NCBI RefSeq assembly: GCF_036924515.1
Contig: NZ_JAZHRR010000001.1
Location: 529,001-593,000, forward strand
Direction of reading: 5' to 3'
Source: Bradyrhizobium sp. AZCC 1610
Lineage (GTDB): Bacteria; Pseudomonadota; Alphaproteobacteria; Rhizobiales; Xanthobacteraceae
DNA: 64,000 nt
Under the pieces are notes generated by a model that saw only the letters and a list, made by a program, of their open reading frames with translations, was not told the origin of the DNA and did no database searches. The position numbers were made by a program, and so were the translations under genes. Below are positions 40,559-49,584 of this stretch, in pieces (the stretch's first letter is position 1; each line of letters opens with the position of its first letter).

Positions 40559-40593
40559 GCGCTCATGCAATGGCCTGGTCATTGCATGAGCGC
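40559..40593 (+). terminator. Strong hairpin between gltI and gltJ
   Basis: GCGCTCATGCAATG and CATTGCATGAGCGC form a perfect 14-base-pair stem with a 7-base loop (40573-40579). Such structures between a binding-protein gene and its permeases usually protect the upstream mRNA and reduce downstream expression. Only a short T-containing stretch follows, so it is not a full terminator. Confidence 0.7.
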
Positions 40594-40628
40594 GCTTTAT
40601 GTGGCGACACGGTGGACGGTAGGGGCCC

Positions 40629-41360
40629 GTGAACTATAACTGGAATTGGCACATCTTCTTCGAGCCGAACCCGACCGGGGCCGGCAACTATCTCGATATG
40701 CTGGCGTCGGGGCTGGTGCTGACCATCGAGACGGCACTGCTGGCCTGGGTCATTGCGCTGATCTTCGGGACCATCATCGGCATCTTGCGCTCGCTGCCGT
40801 CGAAGACGGCATCCTGGATCGGCTTCCGCTATGTCGAATTCTTCCGCAACATGCCGCTATTGGTGCAACTGTTTCTCTGGTTCTTCGTGCTGCCGGAGCT
40901 GTTGCCGCGCGCCGCAGGGCTGTGGATGAAGCAGCTCCCCAACGCGCCGTTCTGGACGGCGGCGATCGGGGTAGGGCTGTTCATGTCGGCGCGCGTCGCG
41001 GTGCAGCTTGCCGCCGGCATCGCCTCGCTGCCGCGGGGACAGAAGCAGGCCGCGACCGCGCTCGGGCTGACGACGGCGCAGGGCTATCGCTATGTGCTGC
41101 TGCCGATAGCGTTCCGCATCATCATGCCGCCGCTCACTTCCGAGTTTCTCAATACCGTGAAGAATACTTCCGTCGCGATCACCATCGGCCTGATCGAACT
41201 GACCGGCCAGGCGCGGGCGATGCAGGAGTTCTCGTTCCAGGTGTTCGAGGCCTTCACCGCCGCGACCGTGATGTATCTCGCGATCAACATCGTCGTCGTC
41301 ACCGGGATGCGCTTCCTCGAACGCAGCCTGGCGATCCCCGGCTACATCACGGGGAAATGA
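40629..41360 (+). CDS. gltJ: Amino-acid ABC transporter permease (GltJ type)
   Basis: A 243-residue permease with five or six membrane helices, the HisM/GltJ family signature F-F-R-N-M-P-L-L-V-Q-L near residue 74 and the EAA loop P-R-G-Q-K-Q-A-A-T-A-L-G near 137. Its first 20 residues, N-Y-N-W-N-W-H-I-F-F, match GltJ. The start follows a GTAGGGG site. It forms the inner-membrane channel with GltK for the polar amino acid bound by GltI. Confidence 0.93.
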   Translation: MNYNWNWHIFFEPNPTGAGNYLDMLASGLVLTIETALLAWVIALIFGTIIGILRSLPSKTASWIGFRYVEFFRNMPLLVQLFLWFFVLPELLPRAAGLWMKQLPNAPFWTAAIGVGLFMSARVAVQLAAGIASLPRGQKQAATALGLTTAQGYRYVLLPIAFRIIMPPLTSEFLNTVKNTSVAITIGLIELTGQARAMQEFSFQVFEAFTAATVMYLAINIVVVTGMRFLERSLAIPGYITGK

Positions 41361-41362
41361 CG

Positions 41363-42055
41363 ATGTTCGACAACCTCGATTTCGACGTCATCCGCCGCTC
41401 GCTACCTTATCTGTTTCTTGACGGCATGAGTTTCACGCTGATGTTGACGGGGCTGGCCGCGCTGGGTGGCCTCGTTTTCGGCACGCTGATCGCGCTGATG
41501 CGGCTGTCGAGCTACCGGCTGCTCGGCCGCATCGCGGGGCTTTATGTCGACTTCATGCGGTCGCTGCCGCTGGTGCTGGTGATCTTCTGGTTCTATTTCC
41601 TGGTGCCCTATATCGGTCAATGGCTGACAGGCGCGTCGCGGCCGATACGCGTCGGCGCGTTCACCTCAACGCTCGTCACCTTCATCATGTTCGAGGCCGC
41701 GTATTTCTCCGAAATCATGCGCGCCGGCATCCAGTCGATCTCAAAGGGACAGCCGGCGGCGGCAAGCGCGCTCGGCCTGACCTACGCTCAATCCATGCGC
41801 TATATCGTGCTGCCGCAGGCGTTTCGGAACATGCTGCCGGTGCTGCTGACGCAGACCATCGTGCTGTTCCAGGACACTTCGCTGGTCTACGTGCTGTCGA
41901 TCCCGGACTTTCTCGGGGCCGCCAGCAAGGTGGCGCAGCGCGACGGGCGGCTGGTCGAGATGTATTTGTTTGCGGCCGCCGTCTATTTCGCGATTTCCTG
42001 TCTCGCGTCCTACGGCGTCCGGCGCCTGCAGGCGCGCATTGCTATTGTTCGCTAG
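41363..42055 (+). CDS. gltK: Amino-acid ABC transporter permease (GltK type)
   Basis: A 230-residue permease with the family motif D-F-M-R-S-L-P-L-V-L-V near residue 60 and the EAA loop K-G-Q-P-A-A-A-S-A-L-G-L-T near 128. ATG 41363 gives good spacing from GGGGAA; ATG 41357 would overlap the gltJ stop. It pairs with GltJ. A ten-base gap separates it from gltL. Confidence 0.93.
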   Translation: MFDNLDFDVIRRSLPYLFLDGMSFTLMLTGLAALGGLVFGTLIALMRLSSYRLLGRIAGLYVDFMRSLPLVLVIFWFYFLVPYIGQWLTGASRPIRVGAFTSTLVTFIMFEAAYFSEIMRAGIQSISKGQPAAASALGLTYAQSMRYIVLPQAFRNMLPVLLTQTIVLFQDTSLVYVLSIPDFLGAASKVAQRDGRLVEMYLFAAAVYFAISCLASYGVRRLQARIAIVR

Positions 42056-42064
42056 CGAGGGCGC

Positions 42065-42796
42065 ATGATCGAAATCAGCCACGTCAATAAATGGTACGGG
42101 CCGAACTTCCAGGCGTTGAAGGACTGCACCACCAGCGTCGCCAAGGGCGAGGTGGTGGTAGTGTGCGGGCCATCAGGCTCGGGAAAATCGACGCTGATCA
42201 AGTGCGTCAACGCGCTGGAGCCGTTTCAAAGCGGTGACATCATTCTCGACGGCATCAAGGTCAACGATCCCAAAACCGATTTGCCGAAGCTACGCGCCCG
42301 CGTCGGCATGGTGTTCCAGCATTTCGAGCTGTTTCCGCACCTGCGGATCATCGAAAACCTGTGCCTGGCGCAGGAGAAGGTGCTCGGCCGCTCGCACGAG
42401 GAGGCAGTGGCCAAGGCCGAGAAACTGCTCGAACGCGTCGGGTTGACGGTGCATGCGAACAAATACCCGGCCGAACTGTCCGGCGGACAGCAGCAGCGCG
42501 TGGCGATTGCGCGCGCTCTCGCCATGGACCCGATCGCGATGCTGTTCGACGAGCCGACTTCGGCGCTCGATCCCGAAATGATCAGCGAGGTGCTCGATGT
42601 GATGGTCGATCTTGCTCACGAAGGCATGACCATGATGGTCGTCACCCACGAAATGGGCTTTGCCAGCAAGGTCGCGCATCGCGTGATCTTCATGGACAAG
42701 GGCGAGATCGTCGAAGATGCGCTCAAGACCGATTTCTTCGGCAGTCCGCGCAGCGAACGCGCGCAGAAGTTCTTGTCGAAGATTCTGTCGCATTAA
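42065..42796 (+). CDS. gltL: Amino-acid ABC transporter ATP-binding protein (GltL type)
   Basis: A 243-residue ATPase with Walker A G-P-S-G-S-G-K41-S, Q-loop in V-F-Q-H-F-E-L-F, signature L-S-G-G-Q-Q-Q-R, Walker [12 protein letters not shown] and the H-loop V-T-H-E-M-G-F. It is the usual polar amino-acid uptake ATPase and completes the gltIJKL set. Confidence 0.96.
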   Translation: MIEISHVNKWYGPNFQALKDCTTSVAKGEVVVVCGPSGSGKSTLIKCVNALEPFQSGDIILDGIKVNDPKTDLPKLRARVGMVFQHFELFPHLRIIENLCLAQEKVLGRSHEEAVAKAEKLLERVGLTVHANKYPAELSGGQQQRVAIARALAMDPIAMLFDEPTSALDPEMISEVLDVMVDLAHEGMTMMVVTHEMGFASKVAHRVIFMDKGEIVEDALKTDFFGSPRSERAQKFLSKILSH

Positions 42797-42852
42797 CGAT
42801 TTGGGTATAATAAACGCGGCGCAATTGCTTCGCGCCGACAGGAGACTCTACT

Positions 42853-43710
42853 TTGGAACAGATCGCTTACGTCAATGGTTCGTTCGTGCCACTTTCAGAG
42901 GCGAAGGTCTCGATCCTCGACCGCGGATTCCTGTTTGCCGACGGCATCTATGAGGTTGCCGCCGTACTCGACGGCAAGCTGATCGACAATGCCTCCCATC
43001 TGGCGCGGCTGGAGCGCTCCGTCGGCGAGATCGAGCTGGCATTGCCGGAGACGACGGCACGCATTCAGGAGATCCAGAAGGAGCTGGTCGCGCGCAACAA
43101 TCTCGTCAACGGCATGGTCTATCTGGAAGTGACGCGCGGCGCCGATACCGGGCGCGACTTCGCATTTCCGAAGGGCATCAAGCCGACGATGATCATGTTT
43201 ACGTCCACGAAGGACATCATCAATGCGCCCTCGGCCAGGACTGGCATCAAGGTGATCACGGTGCCTGACCTGCGCTGGGCCCGGCGCGACATCAAGAGCG
43301 TCGCTCTGCTGGCGCAGGTGCTGGCCAAGCAGGCCGCCGCAGCGGCCGGCGCCGGCGAGGCCTGGATGGTCGAGGACGGCAAGGTGACCGAGGGCGGCTC
43401 GTCGTCGTGCTTCATCCTGACCCAGGACGACGTGATCGTGACGCGTCAGAACGGCAGCGAGATCCTGCCCGGCTGCACCCGCAAGGCCGTGGTCGCGCTC
43501 GCCGAAGAGCGCCAGCTTCGCGTGGAGGAGCGGGCGTTTTCGGTCGAGGAAGCGCTGGCCGCCAAGGAAGCCTTCGTCACCAGCGCCAGCGTTTTCGTGC
43601 AGGCCGTGGTGTCGATCGACGGCAAGATGGTCGCCGACGGCAAGCCAGGCCCGATGACCAACCGGCTGCGCGAGATCTACGTCGAGTTCGCCAAGGCGAC
43701 CGCGGTTTAG
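42853..43710 (+). CDS. D-amino-acid aminotransferase (class IV PLP, D-alanine transaminase type)
   Basis: A 285-residue class IV aminotransferase. PLP-binding Lys148 lies in R-R-D-I-K-S-V-A-L-L, the N-terminal D-R-G-F-L-F-A-D-G-I-Y-E is the branch signature, and E-G-G-S-S-S-C-F and a C-terminal phosphate contact follow. The R-W-A-R-R-D-I-K-S pattern and the D-R-G-F-x-F-A-D motif point to D-amino-acid rather than branched-chain transaminases. It starts at TTG 42853, a rare but plausible start with AGGAG upstream; no ATG lies nearby. Directly downstream of gltIJKL, so the transporter's substrate may include D-amino acids. Such enzymes make D-glutamate and D-alanine for peptidoglycan or break down D-amino acids. 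Confidence 0.9.
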   Translation: MEQIAYVNGSFVPLSEAKVSILDRGFLFADGIYEVAAVLDGKLIDNASHLARLERSVGEIELALPETTARIQEIQKELVARNNLVNGMVYLEVTRGADTGRDFAFPKGIKPTMIMFTSTKDIINAPSARTGIKVITVPDLRWARRDIKSVALLAQVLAKQAAAAAGAGEAWMVEDGKVTEGGSSSCFILTQDDVIVTRQNGSEILPGCTRKAVVALAEERQLRVEERAFSVEEALAAKEAFVTSASVFVQAVVSIDGKMVADGKPGPMTNRLREIYVEFAKATAV

Positions 43711-43862
43711 CACCCAGGATGTCGTCGCCCGGCTTGCCGCCTCCGCTAAAGCTCCGGCGAGCCAAAGAGCGGAAGCCTCGGCGCAGCCTTGGCGTAGACG
43801 GGACCGGGCGCTCAGTATTCCAGAGGCGTTAGCGTTGGAGCCGAGAGGCCGCGGCGTACTGG

Positions 43863-43884
43863 ATGCCCCGCATGCGCGGGGCAT
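43863..43884. repeat. Palindrome ATGCCCCGC-ATGC-GCGGGGCAT
   Basis: A perfect 9-base-pair hairpin with a 4-base loop lies between the convergent aminotransferase and cupin genes. It may act as a terminator although no T tract follows. Confidence 0.5.
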
Positions 43885-43929
43885 GACAGCGGAGTGTGTG
43901 GTGCGAGCGGTTCGCCACCACGCCACCCA

Positions 43930-44343
43930 TCATTTCTTGCCGAACGTCGTCAGTAGCGCGCCATCATCGGCAACGAAAACCGCGAGCAGGCTTGCGGGCT
44001 CCGTCGTGCTGGCATTCTCGCTGACGAGGTGCTCGCTGCCGGGCGGCTCAAAGAAGCTTTCACCCGCCTTGTAGACGCGCGCCGGGCCGGTCGCCGAATT
44101 TTCCGAACGGATGCTGCCCGACAGCACATAGGCGAACACGCTGCCGGCGTGATGATGACTGGCCGACTTGCCGCCCGGCGCGTAGTTGACCACGACCGCG
44201 GTCAGACTCTTGCCGGGCACGTTGGGAAGCTTCTCTGATCGAACCGGCGTCACCTTGTCGCCTTCGGCATGGACCGTAGGCGCGCCGGCAATTGCCAGCG
44301 CAACCGCGGTCATCGCTGCCACACGACGTATCGTTATTGCCAT
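43930..44343 (-). CDS. Secreted cupin-domain protein
   Basis: A 137-residue protein with a signal peptide (cleavage near V-H-A-E, about 27) and a single cupin barrel. Motif 1 is A-S-H-H-H-A-G-S-V-F-A-Y-V-L-S-G and motif 2 P-P-G-S-E-H-L-V, giving three to four metal-ligand histidines. Function unknown; small periplasmic cupins often act as metal-dependent regulators or isomerases. It lies next to an AhpD-like gene on the same strand, and a second cupin of a similar kind is at 58025. Confidence 0.88.
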   Translation of the reverse strand: MAITIRRVAAMTAVALAIAGAPTVHAEGDKVTPVRSEKLPNVPGKSLTAVVVNYAPGGKSASHHHAGSVFAYVLSGSIRSENSATGPARVYKAGESFFEPPGSEHLVSENASTTEPASLLAVFVADDGALLTTFGKK

Positions 44344-44358
44344 GTCGGCCTCCTCGCT

Positions 44359-44820
44359 TTATGCCACTGCCGCCTTGGCCTTGACCGGGTGTACCGCGCG
44401 AAAAGCGATGGCTAGCCGGTTCCAGGCATTGATAGCCCCGATCAGCATGGTCAGATTGACCGTCTCCGCTTCCGAGAAGTGGGCGCGCACGTCTTCGTAG
44501 AGATCGTCAGGGGCATGCGTTTCGGCAATCAGCGTCAGCGCGTCGGTCCAGGCCAGCGCCGCGCGTTCGCGATCGGTGTAGAGCGGCGACTCGTGCCAGG
44601 CGCTCAACAGATACAGCCGCTGCTCGGTCTCGCCCTGCTTGCGGGCGTCCTGGGTGTGCATGTTGATGCAATAGGCGCAACCATTGATCTGCGAGGCGCG
44701 CGTCTTGACCAGCTCGATCAGCGATTTTTCGAGGCCGGACGCGACGATCTGGGCTTCGAGTGCGACGAGCGCTTTGATGGTGTCAGGCGCGGCTTGGTAG
44801 TAGTTCATCCGGGGCTTCAT
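44359..44820 (-). CDS. AhpD-like/carboxymuconolactone decarboxylase family protein
   Basis: A 153-residue all-helical protein with the redox motif C48-A-Y-C51 followed by H55 in I-N-M-H-T, typical of the AhpD-like (CMD) family that reduces peroxides or shuttles thiols. ATG 44820 has GAGAGGAGAA just upstream. It lies 15 bases before the secreted cupin gene and is probably cotranscribed. It may respond to oxidative stress; the partner is unknown. Confidence 0.9.
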   Translation of the reverse strand: MKPRMNYYQAAPDTIKALVALEAQIVASGLEKSLIELVKTRASQINGCAYCINMHTQDARKQGETEQRLYLLSAWHESPLYTDRERAALAWTDALTLIAETHAPDDLYEDVRAHFSEAETVNLTMLIGAINAWNRLAIAFRAVHPVKAKAAVA

Positions 44821-44941
44821 GCAATTCTCCTCTCTGGACGTTTTCAATTTGAGGCGAATGTCAACGTATCCTGATAATCACCATCTGGATCGATGTTGCC
44901 AGATACAATAATGTGAACCGATGCAACGGGGGAGGCGGCGG

Positions 44942-46162
44942 ATGTTATCGCGCAAGTCGGTGTCGGCAGGCCACTGTGCGATGCCGCTGGCCGCGGGCAA
45001 TCAGGCCAAAACGGCCTCCATACGTGTCGTCGCGTTCGACCGCGCGCGCACCTTCGTCACGCTATTGGTGCTGATCCATCACTCCGTGGTCAATTACACC
45101 CATTTCGGCAGCGGCGACAAAATGCGCTGGCTGGGATTCGACCTCGTCGTGCTGTTCAACGACAGCTTCTTCATGGCCTGCATGTTCCTGATCTCGGGCC
45201 TGTTCGTTCACGACAGCCTGACCCGCAGGGGAGCGTCGAACTTCCTGCGACATCGCGCGTGGCGGCTCGGGATTCCCTTTCTGGTTTCGATCTTCGTGCT
45301 GATGCCGATTGCATATTATCCGACCTTCCTGCGTTATCATTTGCCCGGCACCACCGATTTCAACTTCTTTCATTTCTGGTGGCGCACGCTGACGGTTGGC
45401 CCCTGGCCGTCGGGCCCGGCATGGTTCTTGTGGGTGCTGCTGGCGCTCGACATCGCCGCCGCGGTGTCGCTGGCGCTCGCGCCGCGGATGCTGAAGATGT
45501 TCGGCCTGCTGATCTTCTCGCTGCGCGACTGTCCGTGGACGGCATTTGTCGCCTTTCTGACTTTCTCGGTCGCGGTCTACGTACCGATGCGGCTGATCTT
45601 CGGCGATATGAGCTGGCTGGAGCCGGCCGGCTATCCGCTGCCGATCCAGACCAGCCGGATTTTGCTCTATGCCGGTTATTTCCTGACCGGTGTCGGCGTC
45701 GGCGTGGTCAGCCTTCGCGCCGGAATCCTGAGCGAGGAAGGTGCGCTCGCCAGGCGCTGGCCGCTCTGGCTTGCCTTTGCGTCGTTGTTCTATGGCGCCA
45801 TCCTGCTGATGGTCTATGCCCACCACAACTGGATCGCGGATGTCGATTCGCCTCCGCTATCCTGGCAATCCGGCTATGGCTTTGCCTTTGCGCTGTTCAG
45901 TGCAGCGATGACATTCACGGTACTGACCGTGTCGCTGGCCTTCGCCTCATCGGGCATGAAGCTGCTCGATGCCATGCGGCCGCAGGCCTATGGCATCTTC
46001 CTCACGCACTACATCTTCGTCATCTGGCTGCAATACGCCGTCTACGATTATTCCTGGCCGGCCTTCGCCAAATTTGCCGTTGTTTTCATCGGAACGCTGG
46101 CGTTGAGCTGGATGGTCACGCTGCTGCTACGGAAAATTCCAGTTGTGGCGCGGATGATCTAG
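44942..46162 (+). CDS. Acyltransferase 3 family membrane protein (OafA/OpgC-like)
   Basis: A 406-residue polytopic protein with about ten helices. The N-terminal F-D-R-A-R-T-F-V-T-L-L-V-L-I-H-H-S-V contains the conserved His pair of the acyltransferase 3 family, which O-acylates sugars at the inner membrane. GGGGGAGG lies just before ATG 44942, preferred to ATG 44921. The best-known relatives modify periplasmic glucans (OpgC) or lipopolysaccharide. opgGH lies elsewhere in the window at 15.4-19 kb, but there is no local link. Confidence 0.85.
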   Translation: MLSRKSVSAGHCAMPLAAGNQAKTASIRVVAFDRARTFVTLLVLIHHSVVNYTHFGSGDKMRWLGFDLVVLFNDSFFMACMFLISGLFVHDSLTRRGASNFLRHRAWRLGIPFLVSIFVLMPIAYYPTFLRYHLPGTTDFNFFHFWWRTLTVGPWPSGPAWFLWVLLALDIAAAVSLALAPRMLKMFGLLIFSLRDCPWTAFVAFLTFSVAVYVPMRLIFGDMSWLEPAGYPLPIQTSRILLYAGYFLTGVGVGVVSLRAGILSEEGALARRWPLWLAFASLFYGAILLMVYAHHNWIADVDSPPLSWQSGYGFAFALFSAAMTFTVLTVSLAFASSGMKLLDAMRPQAYGIFLTHYIFVIWLQYAVYDYSWPAFAKFAVVFIGTLALSWMVTLLLRKIPVVARMI

Positions 46163-46194
46163 AATGGATCTCATGCATCTGATGGAATTAGACC

Positions 46195-47178
46195 ATGCAA
46201 GTTCAGTATAAGGGGAAAAGTCTGGCCGCGCTGTTCGTGCTCGCAACCGTCATGTTGCTTTCCGGCATGCCTGCCTTTGCCGCCTATCCGGATCGCGTCA
46301 TCAAGATTATCGTTCCCTTTGCGCCGGGAGGCGGCACCGACGCCATCGCGCGCGTGCTGGCGCAGGAGATGACAAAGGATCTCGGCGCCAGCATCATCAT
46401 CGAAAACAAGCCGGGCGCGGGCACCATTATCGGCGCGCAGGCGGTCGCGACCGCCGAAGGCGATGGCTATACGCTGCTGATGGGGACGTTTGCCCATGCC
46501 GTCAATCCCAGCCTGAACGCCAAACTGCCTTTCGATCCGAACAAGGATTTTTCACCCGTCGCACTGGTGGCGCGGTCTCCCAACATCGTCGTCGTCAATC
46601 CAAAGTCGCCATTTCGCTCCATCGCCGATCTGATCGCGGCGGCGAAGGCCGAGCCCGACAAGATCTCCTACGGCACGTTCGGCACCGGCACCTCGGCGCA
46701 CCTTGCGGGCGAAATGTTCAAGCACATGGCCAAGGTCAACATGACCACGGTTCCGTACAAGGGTTCCGCGCCTGCGATCACCGACCTGATCGGTGGGCAG
46801 ATCCAGGTGATGTTCACGACGGTCGCAAGCGCGGCGTCCCTGATCGAGGGCGGGCAGTTGCGCGCGTTGGCGGTGACCACGGCGGAGCGCTCGCCCGCCT
46901 TTCCGCAATTGCCGACGGTCGCCGAAACCGGTCTTCCCGGTTTTGAAGCGGAAACCTGGTACGGCCTGCTTGCGCCGGCGAAAACGCCGCCTGACATCAT
47001 CGACCGCCTCAACAAGTCGGCGGCAAAGGCCGCGCAGGCCGACGCCTTCAAAAAGCTCAGCGTCAATGAGGGCCTCGTGTTGATCGCCGCGCCTCCGCAA
47101 GAATTCGGCCGCTACTACCGCAGCGAGGTGGAGCGCTGGCGCAGGGTGATCGAAGAAGCCGGTATCAAGATCGAGTAG
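46195..47178 (+). CDS. Bug/TctC family periplasmic solute receptor
   Basis: A 327-residue intact Bug protein. The signal peptide ends near A-F-A-A (about 29), followed by Y-P-D-R-V-I-K-I-I-V-P-F-A-P-G-G-G-T-D, I-E-N-K-P-G-A-G near 82, V-P-Y-K-G-S-A-P near 187 and W-Y-G-L-L-A-P near 260. It binds a small carboxylate or amide in the periplasm. No TctAB partner is adjacent. Its close neighbour is a LuxR regulator, then a convergent catabolic operon for which it may be the receptor. Confidence 0.93.
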   Translation: MQVQYKGKSLAALFVLATVMLLSGMPAFAAYPDRVIKIIVPFAPGGGTDAIARVLAQEMTKDLGASIIIENKPGAGTIIGAQAVATAEGDGYTLLMGTFAHAVNPSLNAKLPFDPNKDFSPVALVARSPNIVVVNPKSPFRSIADLIAAAKAEPDKISYGTFGTGTSAHLAGEMFKHMAKVNMTTVPYKGSAPAITDLIGGQIQVMFTTVASAASLIEGGQLRALAVTTAERSPAFPQLPTVAETGLPGFEAETWYGLLAPAKTPPDIIDRLNKSAAKAAQADAFKKLSVNEGLVLIAAPPQEFGRYYRSEVERWRRVIEEAGIKIE

Positions 47179-47237
47179 GCGGGCAGGGCGGCGCGAACCC
47201 GGTTCCCCTGATCGCGGTTCCCCGCTAGGATGACGTC

Positions 47238-47972
47238 ATGTATGTGAGCGCTTCCGAGAGCCGAGTGCTGGCGCGCATCTTTGGGCTGTTGTCCGAAGAT
47301 CTCAGCGAGCGCGACGTTCGCGAGGCGGTCGGCCGCCATTTGCTGGAACTGCTGGAAGCCGATCACTACGCCTCCTTCGTCTGGCAGGATGCGACCGGCC
47401 GTTTTGAGAAGGCCGTGTACCTGAACATGGACCCGGACAACATCGCGGCCTACGACCGCTATTATCAGCAGCACGACCCTATCACCTCAAAGCTTCAGGC
47501 CCGCCGCGAGGCGACGCTGGTCACGCAGGTGATGCCGCAGCGCGACCTGATGCGGACCGAGTTCTTCAACGACTTTCTCGCCCGCGACGGCCTGCATTGG
47601 GGCGTCAATGCCTACAGTTTCGTCGACGGTCGCAATGTCGGCGACGTCAGGATCTGGCGCGGCCGGCGCCGCGACAATTTCGACGGCCATACGCTTGAAT
47701 TGTTGCGGCTGATCGACCCGGCTTTCACCGGTGCGCTGGTCCGCGCGGCCGGTGGAGATCCGGTCAATGCGGCGGACGGCTCACCGATCCTGAAGCTCTC
47801 GGTGCGTGAGTTCGAGATCGCGCGAATGATATCGGACGATCTCAGCGACAAGGAGATCGCTCACCGGCTGCGGGTCGAGGTCTCCACCATCCGTACCCAT
47901 ATCGAGCGGATTTTTGCCAAGCTCGGCGTCCGCCGCCGCAGCGGCGTCGCCAGCCTGTTTGCAAGGCATTAA
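47238..47972 (+). CDS. LuxR family transcriptional regulator
   Basis: A 244-residue regulator with an N-terminal domain of about 165 residues (containing Y-Y-Q-Q-H-D-P-I-T near 78, W-G-V-N-A-Y-S-F near 120, suggestive of an autoinducer- or ligand-binding fold) and a C-terminal GerE/LuxR HTH: L-S-V-R-E-F-E-I-A-R-M-I, S-D-K-E-I-A-H-R-L and S-T-I-R-T-H-I-E-R-I-F. There is no response-regulator Asp domain. It ends 17 bases before the convergent amidase gene. Ligand unknown; no LuxI-type synthase is nearby. Confidence 0.85.
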   Translation: MYVSASESRVLARIFGLLSEDLSERDVREAVGRHLLELLEADHYASFVWQDATGRFEKAVYLNMDPDNIAAYDRYYQQHDPITSKLQARREATLVTQVMPQRDLMRTEFFNDFLARDGLHWGVNAYSFVDGRNVGDVRIWRGRRRDNFDGHTLELLRLIDPAFTGALVRAAGGDPVNAADGSPILKLSVREFEIARMISDDLSDKEIAHRLRVEVSTIRTHIERIFAKLGVRRRSGVASLFARH

Positions 47973-47988
47973 CGTCGCGATGCCCGGC

Positions 47989-49500
47989 CTAGCGTGACGG
48001 TGGCGGCAGCCGGCCGAATATCTTCTCCATCGCCATGCCGACTGCGAGCAACCTGCGATCGCTCCCCGCGGGGCCATCGAGTTCAAGGCCGACAGGCAGC
48101 TTGCTCGACGCGCCCAGCGCGATCGGAAGCTGGATGCCGGGAACGCCGGCATTGCTGCCGGGATCGGTGTTCTGGATGAACAGCAGGAAATTGGCGAGGC
48201 TCGATGCCTCCGCATTTGACGCGATCGCAACCTTCGGCACGGTCGGGAAGGCGATGGCGTCGAGCTTGTTCTTCGCAAACGTGTCGCGATAGAGCGCCTG
48301 CAGCGCGGGCCGGGCAGTCTTCATGGCGGCATCATAGGCCGGCTTGGCGTCGGTGACGGTATTGTTCGGTCCCGGCAGCTTGCGCGGAATGACCAGCCCG
48401 TCATAGGTGCCCTTCACGTCGGGGCTTGCGATCTCCTTGGCGAGATTCTCGATGCTGACGCCAGTGGCGCCTTTCTTGAGATAAGCGACCATGTCGTCAT
48501 AGCCCTCGTAGAGGGCGAGCGGAAATCCGACCTGGCCGTTGAGCTCGGTAAGTTTTGGCATTTCGATATCGACCACCGTCACGCCGTTGGACTTGAGCTT
48601 CTCCAGCGCCGCTTTGAATGCGGCTTCGGTATCGGCATCGAGATTGGCCAGCATGGATTTGTCGACGCCGATGCGTACCTGTTTCAGCGCGGCGGGCGCA
48701 ATCGCGCCGCCTCCGGCGATAACGCGGTCGAGGGCCGCGACATCGGCCATCGTGGCAGCCATCGGGCCGGCGGTGTCGCGGGTGTGAGAAATCGGCGCGA
48801 TTCCTTGCTGCGAATAGCGGCCGACGGTCGGACGCAGGGCGGCGCAGCCGTTCAGCGCGCAGGGGACCCTGACCGAGCCGCCGGTGTCCGTGCCGAGGCC
48901 CGCGGTCACGATCCGTGCGCCGACCGCAGCCCCCGTTCCCGACGACGAGCCCCCGGCGATTCTCGTCGCGTCATAGGCGTTGCGCACGCCGGGCTCCGCG
49001 CCGGTCTTGAAAGCGGCGTTGTAGCCGGAAATGCCGAAGGCAAGCTCATGCATGTTGGTCTTGCCGATGATGATCGCGCCCGCCGCGCGCAGTTTTGCCG
49101 CCACCGGCGCATCCTTCTTCGGGACGAAGCCCTTCAGCGCCGGCGTTCCCGCGCTGGCGGGAAGCCCGGCCACCTCGATATTGTCCTTGATCACGACGGG
49201 AACGCCGCCGAGCAGCTTGCACGAGCCTTTCTTGCGGCCGGCGTCGAAGGCCTCGGCGGCCTTCATCGCGCCGGCCTCGTCCAGCGTGATGAAAGCATTG
49301 AGCTCGGCCTTTGCCTTGGCGCGCGCCAGCACCGCCGTGGTCAGCGCCTTGCTGGTGACCTTGCCTGCGCACAAATCGGCGGCGGCCTGTGTCGCGGTCA
49401 GTTGATCCAGGTCGATCGTTGGTTGGGCTGCGGCCGGAGACGCCGCGGCGAGGACAAGGCTCGTGAGGGCCGAGCCGAGCAGGATTGAGCTGCGAGCCAT
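47989..49500 (-). CDS. Exported amidase, amidase signature family
   Basis: A 503-residue protein with a signal peptide (cleavage near A-A-A-Q, about 25) and the Ser-cisSer-Lys triad of amidase-signature enzymes: Lys105 in V-V-I-K-D-N, cis-Ser185/186 in G-G-S-S-S-G-T-G, and nucleophile Ser209 in G-T-D-T-G-G-S-V. It would hydrolyse an amide or indole-acetamide-like substrate in the periplasm. It is the last gene of the four-gene operon 52836-47989, following the FAH gene by 84 bases. Confidence 0.92.
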   Translation of the reverse strand: MARSSILLGSALTSLVLAAASPAAAQPTIDLDQLTATQAAADLCAGKVTSKALTTAVLARAKAKAELNAFITLDEAGAMKAAEAFDAGRKKGSCKLLGGVPVVIKDNIEVAGLPASAGTPALKGFVPKKDAPVAAKLRAAGAIIIGKTNMHELAFGISGYNAAFKTGAEPGVRNAYDATRIAGGSSSGTGAAVGARIVTAGLGTDTGGSVRVPCALNGCAALRPTVGRYSQQGIAPISHTRDTAGPMAATMADVAALDRVIAGGGAIAPAALKQVRIGVDKSMLANLDADTEAAFKAALEKLKSNGVTVVDIEMPKLTELNGQVGFPLALYEGYDDMVAYLKKGATGVSIENLAKEIASPDVKGTYDGLVIPRKLPGPNNTVTDAKPAYDAAMKTARPALQALYRDTFAKNKLDAIAFPTVPKVAIASNAEASSLANFLLFIQNTDPGSNAGVPGIQLPIALGASSKLPVGLELDGPAGSDRRLLAVGMAMEKIFGRLPPPSR

Positions 49501-49584
49501 GATGATCCTCCGTGCGAATAGGTACCCGTCCGGACGAACCTTACCAGCCGCCGGTTCCGGCGCCTGTCCTTATTTCTGAGGACG

